Part shown: positions 44,613 through 56,010 of the stretch, one piece after another | Numbering within the stretch: position 1 is the first letter of the stretch | Layout: every line of letters begins with the position of its first letter | Source of the DNA: Sthenelais limicola | Lineage: Eukaryota > Annelida > Polychaeta > Phyllodocida > Sigalionidae | Assembly (NCBI GenBank): GCA_942159475.1 | Contig: OW804095.1 | Location: 147,984,808-148,048,807, forward strand | Length of the DNA: 64,000 nucleotides | Direction: 5' to 3' | Program-made: the position numbers and the translations under genes | The notes under the pieces: generated by a model | Seen by the model: the letters and a program-made list of their open reading frames with translations, nothing else | Database searches by the model: none | Told to the model about the DNA's origin: nothing

Positions 44613-46535
44613 TGAACCCCTCCTCAATACATGATACTGTTTTATATATATATATATCGTATTTTTATTCCGAATTCATAAATTACATCGTTTCAGACGA
44701 GGATGCCAGCCTCTCAGTTGAGTTCTTCCTGACGGATCCTATGTACCTAATATATCTGCTAATGAGTTTAACATGATATTACGACGCAAAATAGTTATAC
44801 AGTCAAATACAATTCTAAATTTAGTTGAATAGTTTCAATAAATCTCGGCTGTTTTCCCTATTAATATATTCCAATATTGGTATGTTCAAAATAGCAATAC
44901 TAAGTTATTATCACCGACATGTTGTATAAGGTGGTAGAATGTTCAATGTCAATGTTTTGCAGACCCCCTTACCAAAATAGCCCCCCTTACCAAATTAAAC
45001 AACCCCTCCTCAATACATGATACTGTTTTGTACCCCCCTTTACTAAAACAACCCCCTCAATACATGATACTGTTTTGTAGTCCCCCCTTTACTAAAATAA
45101 TCCCCTCAATACATGAGACTGTTTTGTAGTCCCCCTTGCCAAAACAACCCCCTCAATACATGATACTGTTTTGTAGTCCCCCCTTTACTAAAATAATCCC
45201 CTCAATACATGAGACTGTTTTGTAGTCCCCCTTGCCAAAACAACCCCCTCAATACATGATACTGTTTTGTAGTCCCCCCTTTACTAAAATAATCCCCTCA
45301 ATACATGAGACTGTTTTGTAGTCCCCCTTGCCAAAACAACCCCCTCAATACATGATACTGTTTTGTAGTCCCCCCTTTACTAAAATAATCCCCTCAATAC
45401 ATGAGACTGTTTTGTAGTCCCCCTTGCCAAAACAACCCCCTCAATACATGATACTGTTTTGTAGTCCCCCCTTTACTAAAATAACCCCCTCAATACATGA
45501 TACTGTTTTGTAGTCCCCCCTTTACTAAAATAATCCCCTCAATACATGAGACTGTTTTGTAGTCCCCCCTTTACTAAAATAACCCCCTCAATACATGATA
45601 CTGTTTTGTAGTCCCCCCTTTACTAAAACAACCCCCTCAATACATGAGACTGTTTTGTAGTCCCCCCTTTACTAAAACAACCCCCTCAATACATGAGACT
45701 GTTTTGTAGTCCCCCCTTTACTAAAATAATCCCCTTCAATACATGATACTGTTTTGTAGTCCCCCCTTTACTAAAATAATCCCCCTCAATACATGAGACT
45801 GTTTTGTAGTCCCCCCTTTACTAAAATAACCCCCTCAATACATGATACTGTTTTGTAGTCCCCCCTTTACTAAAACAATCCCCCTCAATACATGAGACTG
45901 TTTTGTAGTCCCCCCTTTACTAAAACAACCCCCTCAATACATGATACTGTTTTGTAGTCCCCCCTTTACTAAAACAATCCCCCTCAATACATGAGACTGT
46001 TTTGTAGTCCCCCCTTTACTAAAACAACCCCCTCAATACATGATACTGTTTTGTAGTCCCCCCTTTACTAAAATAATCCCCTCAATACATGAGACTGTTT
46101 TGTAGTCCCCCCTTTACTAAAATAACCCCCTCAATACATGATACTGTTTTGTAGTCCCCCCTTTACTAAAACAACCCCCTCAATACATGAGACTGTTTTG
46201 TAGTCCCCCCTTTACTAAAACAACCCCCTCAATACATGAGACTGTTTTGTAGTCCCCCCTTTACTAAAATAATCCCCTTCAATACATGATACTGTTTTGT
46301 AGTCCCCCCTTTACTAAAATAATCCCCCTCAATACATGAGACTGTTTTGTAGTCCCCCCTTTACTAAAATAACCCCCTCAATACATGATACTGTTTTGTA
46401 GTCCCCCCTTTACTAAAACAATCCCCCTCAATACATGAGACTGTTTTGTAGTCCCCCCTTTACTAAAACAACCCCCTCAATACATGAGACTGTTTTGTAG
46501 CCCCCCTTGCCAAAACAACCTCTCCTCAATACATG
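44613..46535 (+). repeat. ~49-bp minisatellite with higher-order structure
   Basis: The unit is CCCCCCTTTACTAAAACAAC, CCCCTCAATACATGATACTG, TTTTGTAGT, alternating GATACTG and GAGACTG forms. A single outlying unit (44613-44643) is separated from the body by a retroposon. At 45131-45470 a dimer of about 96 bp repeats. About 45530-45950 recurs 543 bases later at 46073-46493. Eroded units continue to 46975. Confidence 0.95.
44644..44952 (-). mobile_element. 5'-truncated retroposon in the 49-bp array, TGTTTT target duplication
   Basis: TGTTTT at 44638-44643 and 44953-44958. On the minus strand the element ends CGGAATAAAAATACGATATA and TA repeats, with CAGGAAGAACTCAACTGAG upstream. It splits the first array unit from the rest. 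Confidence 0.8.
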
Positions 46536-46611
46536 ATACCTTCTCTCTCTCCCTTCTTCTCTATCTCTATTTCCTGGGTGTGATCATAAACTGCCTCCCT
46601 TTCAGCTCTCC

Positions 46612-46651
46612 CGCCCTTGATATAACCATATTAAATGTGTTGATAAGGGCG
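46612..46651 (+). repeat. Conserved hairpin CGCCCTT/AAGGGCG
   Basis: Same stem and downstream TAAAGCAA as 1661-1699, with a different loop. Confidence 0.5.
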
Positions 46652-47220
46652 TAAAGCAACCAATCTCACTCACTCCCCCCCCCTCTTACCAAAACAAATC
46701 CCCCTCAATTATTATTATTATCCCCCTACTATTATTATTATTTATGTGAACAACATCCTCACTAAAATTTTGAGAATTGTAATAAATTATGGAATACATT
46801 AGGAAATCAGCAAACTCTGAGAATAATGTACTTGTACACAATGCCTTTGTCTGAATAAAAAATTTAAATACAATACAATGATACTGTTTTGTACCCCCAT
46901 TTTACCATAACAAATCCCCCTCAATACATGATACTGTTCTGTACCCCCACTTTACCATAACAAATCCCCCCCCCCGTGCCTAGTCAATGCAACTGGAGGT
47001 CCCCACTTACTCACACACATGTAACCAATTTCATGTTCAGTCCAATGAGCCGCTCCAGCAAGGCTTACAGTGTACAGTGTGGCAAGAGGCTTGGCAGACT
47101 CACAGCTTCTCAGTAGTGGAACAAAATGAGGATTAGGGCCGGCCTTCAGCTAGATTTGTTTTTCGGGGAATCGAGAATTAGACTTTGGGAAACCACTATG
47201 GGATTTGAACCCAATATTCT
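46652..47220. other. Eroded array units and a retroposon tail
   Basis: TTTGTCTGAATAAAAAATTT near 46850 is followed directly by array sequence ATGATACTGTTTTGTACCCC, so the insertion lies in the array margin. GGGATTTGAACCC at 47198 is B-box-like. Otherwise unassigned. Confidence 0.5.
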
Positions 47221-47484
47221 TTTAAAGCTGCATTATCAGCTAACTTCAATCAAAAGATTTGCTACTTTATATTCTGTTCTTTTTCAACCTATCTGAAAGT
47301 AATTTGACCAGAATCGCCCTGTTGTTTTTGTGTCCCCGTCTATATTGCGACAACCTGCCGAAAATCTGTAGGTGCTCTGGTTTCACTTATTACAACTCAA
47401 TGGTGCTATTTGTAAACATATACAAAAGAATATTGATAACTTAGTACGATTTTTGTTGCCGTAATAGCTGAGAATGCTGCAAAT
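47221..47484. mobile_element. Family S element, both ends
   Basis: TTTAAAGCTGCATTATCAGC at the left and TAATAGCTGAGAATGCTGCA at the right, inverted. Confidence 0.65.
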
Positions 47485-47712
47485 TGTTATCTCTCGGTGG
47501 ACAATTACTCGTAAAATATGCATATATACTCCATAGGATGACCTTAAAAATGCAAGGATATATTTACTATACTTGCAATTTGGTACATGTATTCATAACC
47601 AAAGTACTAGATACACCAAAAATTAAAACAATCCTACAAGGGGATCTTATGAATAAAACACTTAGAAAAATATCAACTTTGCTACTTATAACTCATTTTT
47701 CTGTGACACATC
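47485..47712. mobile_element. Right half of an old family V element
   Basis: GGTACATGTATTCATA-type interior and TAACTCATTTTTCTGTGACA at the right. Confidence 0.5.
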
Positions 47713-48186
47713 GCAATATGCTAATTTTGCTCCTACTCGCCACCCCATTCTGAAAGTCCTGCGAGTCACTATACCAAGTAGAGCTACTCAGCAAGAAAAG
47801 GACTAATTCTTACAGTGTCTGAGGGGCCTGGATGCCTGGAGGTATGGCAAGCTAGCAGTCTCTGAGTAGTATAAGAAAATACAGATTAGTGTCTGGCTTT
47901 GGCTATTGGCTTCTATTGCACTGATTAAATTACACAGGCTTTTCAACTTCCAAACTTGCATTCTTATCCCCAGCACTGCTGCTCGTCCCCTTCACAGTTT
48001 CAAGTGGATTTAGATATTCACGCTTCTCAGGGTTTTATCTGAAAGCTTGAGCTTGGTGGGAATCATTTTAAAGCTTCTTATGATGAGGGGTGCTTTGTCA
48101 CTGTGCAAACTGAGGACTGGTGTATAATGAATGTGGTGTGTCCACTTGGAGTTATTGCTAGAGATGAAGCTTCTTGTTGTTGTTTA
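47713..48186. other. Unassigned unique sequence
   Basis: High-complexity DNA around 47960-48150 without a family match or a convincing frame. Confidence 0.4.
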
Positions 48187-48525
48187 GGCCAAAAAAAAAG
48201 AAGGTGTGTTTCCGATTTACCCCCCTACCTAGAACAATCTTACCCTATCTAAAAAAATGTTACCATACCTGATTTTTTCCCCATCATATCTTGTTTTTTT
48301 TGGATTTTTTGACAAAAAAAGCTTATAAAGGCAGGCAAACGGGTTTTCCTATTCCTAGCACATTTCCCATGTTCAAAACAACTATTGTTATGAAAAAGAC
48401 ATTTTTCTCAGTTCCTGGGAGGTGGTTTCCAACCAAAAAAAAAAGAAAAAAAGAAAATAAATTACCACCCCCCTACCTAGTTTTCAGCCAGATAAATCGG
48501 AAACACACCTATTTTTTTTTGCCTT
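48187..48525. mobile_element. A-tract foldback element
   Basis: AGAAGGTGTGTTTCCGATTT after an A9 run at the left faces AAATCGGAAACACACCTATT before a T9 run at the right. CCCCCCTACCTAG is repeated inside both arms. The 118-codon frame across it is lysine/phenylalanine-rich and not convincing. Confidence 0.7.
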
Positions 48526-48850
48526 ATAGGGGGAATTTCAGTGGATTGCCAACGACCTTATTTATATCAAATGTCCGACAAACTTTCTTACACATGTATG
48601 ATTATGACAGCCTGAAGGCACGTCTGAACGGGCCCGTGTTAACTTAACAAGTATGTTATACTAGGTATATATGTGAGTATATTTGGTATTGCATTGATTC
48701 AATAATTGATTCGGTCATGTTCAACTGTATTCTACCTAATTGTTGTCTGAGAGGTTCTTAGAGTCCTGGATTCGAATCCCATGAGTGGCTTACCTCAGCA
48801 TCATTTCACCTCCTAGCCAGTGCATGCCAACTAGGTGACCAAAGGCATTT
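48526..48850. other. Unassigned with a B-box-like motif
   Basis: CTGGATTCGAATCCCATGAG at 48766 resembles a tRNA T arm, but no cloverleaf closes. Part of family G interior may lie at 48660-48740. Confidence 0.35.
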
Positions 48851-49256
48851 GTGATCCGTTTTCGGAAAATGAGTCATAAGTCGTAAAATATGGATTTGAG
48901 ATATCATTATATTTGAAAAGAGGAGATCAAGCCGATTCTAATGATAGTAAACACTAGGAGACCTAATATGTATTTCTATATTTTAAATTTGATAATTTTA
49001 TTTTGAAAAAAAGAGTTTGCGATGTTTCTGGATGGGTAATTACCAGTAAAGTAACTAAATATATTCCATACAAAGGCCTCCAAAACGCAAGGATATATTG
49101 AATACAATGTCCTGAAATTTGTTACATGGATTTATATGACTATAAGTGCTAAAGCCTCTAAAAATTAGAACATTTCAATAAAGAAATCCTGTAAAAAAAT
49201 CACTTTTAAAAATATCAATTTTGCGACTTGTGACTCATTTTCCTGAAACACGTCAC
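48851..49256. mobile_element. Family V MITE, 406 bp
   Basis: GTGATCCGTTTTCGGAAAAT at the left, CCTGAAACACGTCAC at the right. Flanks ATTT and AGAT no longer match. Confidence 0.85.
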
Positions 49257-49596
49257 AGATATACAGATATACAGTTATATGCATCTAAAAGAACCATTGC
49301 TAATATTAACAAAAAAGCAGGGTATCGCATCTCGTTAGCGTCAGGACCAAATATATGGTGTCAAAACAGGGCTTAAAGCAACCGATTTCCCCCGTCTTCA
49401 TCCCATACCAGGGCCTCGACCATTGCTCAGTGGTGATATGAAGTTTTGATGAGCTGACACAACGATCAAAGCCTGGGTGACAATTAATGAGTGTTGATCA
49501 TGGTATAGGGCTGGCATGAGAGGACATGGGTGTGGGGGCTGATGGAATGATGGGTGGTGATAAGCGGCTTGCATGTACATGTACCTAGGTGTTACT

Positions 49597-49830
49597 GGGT
49601 CAGATTTTCTGGAAATGTACAATTGGCAGATGTACTCATTTAGTAAATTCTGCAAAATTAGGCTGCAATTTGGTCAATACTAGGTAAATCCAGAATATTT
49701 GGCATTGCATTGATTCTAGCAATCTGTTTGGTTAGGTTGAACTGTACTTTTAACTTTACTTTCGTGTGAAATTTGGGTTATTTGAAAAGATTAGCGAAGT
49801 TGAATTATACATTTTCTGAAAATTTGACCC
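49597..49830. mobile_element. Family G MITE, TACT target duplication
   Basis: GGGTCAGATTTTCTGGAAAT at the left, CTGAAAATTTGACCC at the right, TACT at 49593-49596 and 49831-49834. Confidence 0.9.
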
Positions 49831-50234
49831 TACTACTGGTGGTATGAGCTGCTCTAGCAGTATGTACCTCTATATGGAACTACTCTGTGGCAGAGGATAT
49901 AAAGACTCATAAACTACTTCATACTATTCGCAGCTATAGGTCTATTTCACAGATTATGGCCTACTCGGGGTTAACTATGTTGTGCCACAATGCTATAGAT
50001 CTTTATTTTAGATCTGTGCCGGTTATTTTGTTCTCGTCAAGGCAATAAATCTATATCCCTGATTTTGTCCCACTCAGATGAGGTTATTTCATGTTATTCA
50101 GACCTATAAATGTCTATCACATGTTGTGTCCAGATTGCCCTTTGGGGATTTGCTTTAATTTGTTTTGATTCAAAATCTGTTTTTTTTAGTTTATATTAGC
50201 AGGTACATCTTCTGGTTTACACCATAATTTTACC
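49831..50234. other. Unassigned
   Basis: The CAGACCTATA/AGCTATAGGTCTAT motif recurs near 49930 and 50100 as a weak local repeat. No gene recognised. Confidence 0.4.
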
Positions 50235-50715
50235 CAAGACTTCTTTAGAAGATTTTCTTAATTTGGTTTTGTTCAATTCCAACCCATCTATATGTCAATC
50301 GACCAACGTTTTGTAGGATTTTGTCCATTTGTTTTTGATACAGGGATTCATAAGAATCCACATTTATACTTTGGGGACCCTTCCTGTGGTGGCTAAACTT
50401 ATCATCGCTCATCGGCGGCGGTTTTTGCTCGACCAATACAACTTAAAATGCACATAATTATAACTGCGACAGAATATAGATAAATCCAGTCCGACAAGTC
50501 ATTATTTGAGATAGCGAGGGAGAGGTTGTCGCTGTATAGTAGTGGGGGCCCCGGGGATTTGAGTTTTAGTTTCTTTGGTAGTAAGGAATAATTCCCCAAG
50601 TAATGGTTTAGTGAGTTTTTTTATTTCTTCACTTTCTATTTCTTCACTTCAAGTCATTATTTCACCAAATTTGGCAAGATTTTGTTTGTTGTAAATAGCT
50701 GAGAATGGAACATCA
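50235..50715 (+). mobile_element. Family S-related copy, diverged
   Basis: CCAACCCATCTATATGTCAA and GTAGGATTTTGTCCATTTG at the left half, AATAGCTGAGAATGGAA at the right. Confidence 0.55.
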
Positions 50716-50726
50716 ATTGAAGATAT

Positions 50727-50965
50727 TGTTGTAGTGTGGGACGGACGGATGATGTATAGGGTACATTCGTCCGCCACCAGGGGGCAGGGTCTCACATTGT
50801 GAGTGAGGACGGATCTCTGGGGGGTATAAATAGGGGTGAGATTTTAGGGTAAGGGCAGTTGCAGCCCAGACTTCAAGCAGTCCACATCTACCTTTCAAGA
50901 TACTTCAATAAATGGGCTACTAGCTGAGACCAAGATTCATCTCTTATTGTTGTAATTGTTAGACA
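50727..50965 (+). mobile_element. Putative solo LTR
   Basis: The stretch has LTR order: a TGT start, GGGGGTATAAATAGGGG (TATA box, 50822 region), a GC-richer leader, then CTTCAATAAATGGGC (polyadenylation signal near 50907), ending near TTAGACA. No internal coding region or second LTR is visible. ATTGTTGTA occurs at 50725 and 50947, so borders and target duplication are ambiguous. An ordinary TATA promoter is the alternative. Confidence 0.45.
50774..50787 (+). promoter_or_regulatory. CTCF-type motif
   Basis: CCACCAGGGGGCAG fits the core of the bilaterian CTCF motif closely. It lies about 45 bases upstream of the TATA box. Confidence 0.45.
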
Positions 50966-50967
50966 AT

Positions 50968-51030
50968 GCAGGTCGTCCACTCGTCCGTTCGTCCACTCGT
51001 CCATTCGTCCATTCGTCCGCATTCGTCCAA
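50968..51030 (+). repeat. 8-bp tandem repeat (CGTCCAYT)
   Basis: Seven or so GTCCACTC/GTCCATTC units just downstream of the putative LTR. ATTCGTCCGC also occurs inside the LTR at 50765. Confidence 0.8.
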
Positions 51031-51239
51031 ACTAAGTAGAATGATATTCCACAGAGAACTCAATGGCTTTCTCCTTATGTATTAGTAAAATAATGACGGC
51101 GACAACAATATAATTGTATAAATGTTGAAACTATGTGGTGCGCCACATACCTTTTACTATCTCTATGAGATTATTGTACTGTTTCTATTTTCCAGTAAAG
51201 TAAAGTATGTAATGTATAAGTCAATATCCCCCAACTCAC

Positions 51240-51288
51240 CTGTATGAGTGGGAAGCAGAAACGACAGAAAAAGAATCATTAACAACAT
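51240..51288 (-). CDS. Possible signal-peptide first exon
   Basis: On the minus strand ATG opens 16 codons reading MLLMILFLSFLLPTHT, a plausible secretory signal core. Directly after comes ACAG followed by GTGAGT, a consensus splice donor in frame position one. The same frame is open upstream, and a nearby ATG in another frame gives only a five-codon ORF. I cannot see the next exon in the window, no promoter is evident, and short hydrophobic frames arise by chance in T-rich DNA. Confidence 0.2.
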
Positions 51289-51384
51289 TTTAACATTTTT
51301 CTCTCTAAAAGGTTTCAGGGAGACTGGGAAAACCTGTGCTTGCACAGAAAGTATCTGAAAGATTTGTCTTTCTTTATCCCTTTT

Positions 51385-51456
51385 TCTTGACTATGCATTT
51401 ATCGACTATGTAAATGTCAGATCAGAAATAAAGTTATTACATACATACATACAACA
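51385..51456 (+). mobile_element. Retroposon 3' end with ATAC tail
   Basis: CAGATCAGAAATAAAGTTAT and three ATAC repeats. Unassigned DNA continues to 51625. Confidence 0.5.
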
Positions 51457-51625
51457 TCAATATCTGGCTCTGCAAGCAATGTTACATGTAGGCCTATGGT
51501 AAAAGTGTGAGAGTGACTCCATAAAACACCTGTATGAGTTAAAAAGAGCAGCTCAATCTACCATTACTATTCACACTGCATAATAGTAGCCATGAATCAC
51601 AGCATACATATCTCCACACTGTTAA

Positions 51626-52083
51626 GGTGGGATCCCACTGGTTCGCTTGTATCTGCGCTCATTGCTCGCTCTTGCTGCGCTTGTTTATGGGGTGCTTGTC
51701 AGTCGCTCTTCATCCGCTAATATTTTTAGCGCAATACAAGCGCAGAGCGATTCTACTGAGATTCTACTGTTGCGCTTGTTTCCTATATGAAATCAATGGT
51801 AAATGCGTTTGTGCGCTCTTACTGCGCTCTTGGTCCGCTTCTTTAACAGGTAGAAAGAGCCTTGTGTTGCTGCGCTCAAATCAAACACGGCAGATATGAG
51901 CGCAACGTCCTGCGCTCTTCTAAAGAAGCGCACATAGCCACTTATTAGAGCGTACAGAGAGTGCAGTAACCAATTCCATTAGACTGCTCTGGTTTCGCTC
52001 TATCTTCGCTTGTTATGCGCTCAAGACAATAAAAAAGAGCGGGCCATGAGCGGGCCAAAAGAGCGAGCCAGTGGAAACGCAGC
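51626..52083. mobile_element. GCGCTC-rich inverted-repeat element
   Basis: GGTGGGATCCCACTGGTTCG at the left faces CGAGCCAGTGGAAACGCAGC at the right. Flanks TTAAG and CTAAG may be a degenerate target duplication. Many GCGCTC/GAGCGC copies lie throughout. The 90-codon frame at 51627 has no recognised domain. Confidence 0.7.
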
Positions 52084-52186
52084 CTAAGGATAGATAAAAC
52101 CTGACTTAGTCATTTTTGGTTGTCTGCAGGGCCGACATGGTTGGTGCGGACAACTGGGCCGCGGGACTTTTCCAACCCTGTGAGAC

Positions 52187-52507
52187 AATAGAGGATTTGC
52201 ATTTCTCACTGCTCAGTGCATGCTGGGATAGATTCAGTTCAAATCTGGCATACAAATATTTAGCAACATTTCTATCGAATGTTTCTACCAATATCATAGC
52301 TTGTGTAAATGATCTATACAAACCAAATGCATAATTGAATTGATTAAGTCTTGTTTTATGGAAACATGATATACTCATGGCTATTTATATGAGATCACTG
52401 TTAAATATTCCATGCTGAACACACCATGTTTTATATACATACTGACATAACTCCAATAATTCCACTCGAATCGAGATTCAAGATAACGGATATGCAAATC
52501 CCCTATA
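52187..52507 (-). mobile_element. Family T MITE, reversed
   Basis: AATAGAGGATTTGCATTTCT at the left and ATATGCAAATCCCCTAT at the right, interior inverted relative to 16850-17199. Confidence 0.78.
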
Positions 52508-53188
52508 GGGTTCATAGTTTCCCTATACTTTAACAAAGGCAATATCAGCGATTATGACCTTACCAAATTTTCTCATTGTTTGACCTCCAGGACCGATGTT
52601 TTCAATATGTTGCTGCTGTTATATGTCTATCCATACAAGAAGTATGGAATTTTATGAACCCATGCAGGGCAAAAAGTAGGAAATCTTCAAACAGCACACC
52701 AAGCCTCTACAAGCAACCATGTTCTTTCATTACATGAATTTGAAAAGACTTTAATCATTTCAAATACCGGTATAAAAAGGTCTTGAATGATAACAATAAA
52801 ATGGTCCAGCCATTATCCAACTAAACATAATATTGCTTTTTGAATTCAGCAGTGAATGTAAAGTTAAAAGGGTCCATACTATGAATTCTGTAAAAGGATA
52901 TTTCATAAAATATCTACTAAGCGATCAGGAACGTGACCAGCTTGCCTAAATACTATCGCATGACAATTGGTCATCACCTGTGATCCGGGGTTACAGCTAT
53001 TGTACAGCCTTGAACCCATTTAATCTGTCAAATTAAATACTTGCATGTGATACAACAACACAAATTGGAAATGTTCAAAGGGAACATTTCCTAGCCCTAA
53101 CTTTGATCAATAAAGAGAAAATAACAATAGCAAAGGATATTGAATTTCAAGGGGAAACGATATAATGACCGTATTTTGTAGTACATGT
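52508..53188. other. Unassigned with a family S scrap
   Basis: TTGCTGCTGTTATATGTCTA near 52610 is family S-like. The rest is unrecognised. Confidence 0.4.
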
Positions 53189-53423
53189 GGGTCAGATTTT
53201 CAGAAAATGTACAATTAGCAGCTGTACACATTTAGTAAATTCTGCTAAATTAGGCTGCAATTTGGCCAATACTAGGTAAATTCCAGTATATTTGGCATTG
53301 CATTGACTCTAGCAATCTAGTTGGTTAGGTTGAACTGTATTTTGAAGTTTATTCTTGTCTGAAATTTGGGTTATTTGAGAAGAGTGGTGAAGTTGAATTG
53401 TACATTTTCTGAAGATCTGACCC
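53189..53423. mobile_element. Family G MITE, ATGT target duplication
   Basis: 235 bp, intact ends, ATGT at 53185-53188 and 53424-53427. Confidence 0.92.
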
Positions 53424-53824
53424 ATGTATGTTATCGTTTGTTGTTGCGTTTGGTCTTTAAACATACTTTGTACATTATTCTGTCAACCTTTTATAAGTAG
53501 ATACAGGTTAACCAATGTGTTGGTTGAAGGAGCATGGTTATTGCACAGGTTTGGCACCAACGAGTCAATATTTTAAGCAAATGAAACCAACGAGTTATAT
53601 ATGTATAATATATGCATTTCCAAATATATAGCCATTATATTGGCTATAGGACGTAATTCATATATATCTAGTTGCAGTTATATATGTTTATACAAAGATT
53701 TGAAGTTGAATCGTCGAGGAAAAAACGAGCGATGGTAAGCTATGATAAATGAAATCATTGCAGAAATATGGACTTTTATGAAATATGGACTTTTATGAAA
53801 TAATTATGGGTTTGTCCCGTTTTC
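53424..53824. other. Unassigned AT-rich sequence
   Basis: TGGACTTTTATGAAATA is repeated twice in tandem at 53770-53800. Nothing else recognised. Confidence 0.45.
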
Positions 53825-53826
53825 TG

Positions 53827-55625
53827 ATGGGTCCCCCACCCACCCTCTAGAACACACCTGGACACACACCTCTAGCTAGCTCTACCCTACAGCTGCTGGG
53901 TGATGAGGCTGACATACACCCCCCCCCCCCCACCCTCTAGTACACACCTGGACACACACCTCTAGCTAGCTCTACCCTACAGCTGACTGCTGGGTGATGA
54001 GGCTGACATACACCCCCCCCCCCCCCCCCACCCTCTAGTACACACCTGGACACACACCTCTAGCTAGCTCTACCCTACAGCTGACTGCTGGGTGATGAGG
54101 CTCACATACACCCCCCCCCCCCCCACCCTCTAGTACACACCTGGACACACACCTCTAGCTAGCTCTACCCTACAGCTGACTGCTGGGTGATGAGGCTGAC
54201 ATACACCCCCCCCCCCCCCCCCCCCACCCTCTAGTACACACCTGGACACACACCTCTAGCTAGCTCTACCCTACAGCTGACTGCTGGGTGATGAGGCTCA
54301 CATACACCCCCCCCCCCCCCCACCCTCTAGTACACACCTGGACACACACCTCTAGCTAGCTCTACCCTACAGCTGACTGCTGGGTGATGAGGCTGACATA
54401 CACCCCCCCCTCTAGTACACACCTGGACACACACCTCTAGCTAGCTCTACCCTACAGCTGACTGCTGGGTGATGAGGCTGACATACACCCCCCCCCCCCA
54501 CCCCACCCTCTAGTACACACCTGGACACACACCTCTAGCTAGCTCTACCCTACAGCTGACTGCTGGGTGATGAGGCTCACATACACCCCCCCCCCCCCCC
54601 CCCCCCCCCACCCTCTAGTACACACCTGGACACACACCTCTAGCTAGCTCTACCCTACAGCTGACTGCTGGGTGATGAGGCTGACATACACCCCCCCCCC
54701 CCCACCCCACCCTCTAGTACACACCTGGACACACACCTCTAGCTAGCTCTACCCTACAGCTGACTGCTGGGTGATGAGGCTGACATACACCCCCCCCCCC
54801 CCCACCCTCTAGTACACACCTGGACACACACCTCTAGCTAGCTCTACCCTACAGCTGACTGCTGGGTGATGAGGCTCACATACACCCCCCCCCCCCCACC
54901 CCCCCACCCTCTAGTACACACCTGGACACACACCTCTAGCTAGCTCTACCCTACAGCTGACTGCTGGGTGATGAGGTTGACACCCCCCCACCCCCCCCAC
55001 CCTCTAGTACACACCTGGACACACACCTCTAGCTAGCTCTACCCTACAGCTGACTGCTGGGTGATGAGGCTCACATACACCCCCCCCCCCCCCCACCCTC
55101 TAGTACACACCTGGACACACACCTCTAGCTAGCTCTACCCTACAGCTGACTGCTGGGTGATGAGGCTGACATACACCCCCCCCCCACCCCCCACCCTCTA
55201 GTACACACCTGGACACACACCTCTAGCTAGCTCTACCCTACAGCTGACTGCTGGGTGATGAGGCTGACATACACCCCCCCCCCCCCACCCACCCTCTAGT
55301 ACACACCTGGACACACACCTCTAGCTAGCTCTACCCTACAGCTGACTGCTGGGTGATGAGGCTGACATACACCCCCCCCTCTAGTACACACCTGGACACA
55401 CACCTCTAGCTAGCTCTACCCTACAGCTGACTGCTGGGTGATGAGGCTGACATACACCCCCCCCCCCCACCCTCTAGTACACACCTGGACACACACCTCT
55501 AGCTAGCTCTACCCTACAGCTGACTGCTGGGTGATGAGGCTCACATACACCCCCCCCACCCACCCTCTAGTACACACCTGGACACACACCTCTAGCTAGC
55601 TCTACCCTGACTGCTGGGTGATGAG
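53827..55625 (+). repeat. ~95-110 bp minisatellite with variable poly-C tracts
   Basis: About 19 units. Each has a constant part (CCCTCTAGTACACACCTGG, ACACACACCTCTAGCTAGCT, CTACCCTACAGCTGACTGCT, GGGTGATGAGGCT) followed by ACATACAC and a run of 7 to 23 C, sometimes broken by A. GCTGACAT and GCTCACAT forms alternate irregularly. The constant part is almost invariant while the C run varies greatly. Confidence 0.97.
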
Positions 55626-55845
55626 GTTGACATGAGGACAGCTCTGTGATTGCTAATCTCCTGGTGCTGTGGCTAACTAGCCGCGGCCTTTATTGTGCTG
55701 CCACACGATCAAATCTCATCCATCTACTCTGCCTTTACTTCCAGGGTTAGCTTGTGGTGGAGGGAGGGGGTCGTGTATCCAGTCCGTTTCTTTATCCGTA
55801 CACAGTCAGACCCAAAATATTATCTTGAATTTTTGTACCATCTTT
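55626..55845. other. Unassigned unique sequence
   Basis: High-complexity stretch after the array, including CTAACTAGCCGCGGCC. No family match. Confidence 0.4.
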
Positions 55846-56010
55846 GAATGCTGCACTCATAGTTATTATTAGTCAAAAACAAAGTCTTTCTACTTTTAGT
55901 TCCTTCTTTTCCAACCCAATTTAAAAGTAATTTACCCAAACCTTTTGAAAATGTTGTTGTTGTCATGTTGTTATTACTAAAAGGCCTTATAAAATTCCAC
56001 ATTTCTGCGC
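55846..56010 (+). mobile_element. Family S fragment
   Basis: GAATGCTGCACTCATAGTTA at the left and CCAACCCAATTTAAAAGTAA inside. Confidence 0.5.

Noticed and set aside
48757..48820. tRNA gene suggested by CTGGATTCGAATCCCATGAG
   Set aside because: A T-arm-like stem exists, but no acceptor or anticodon stem can be formed around it.
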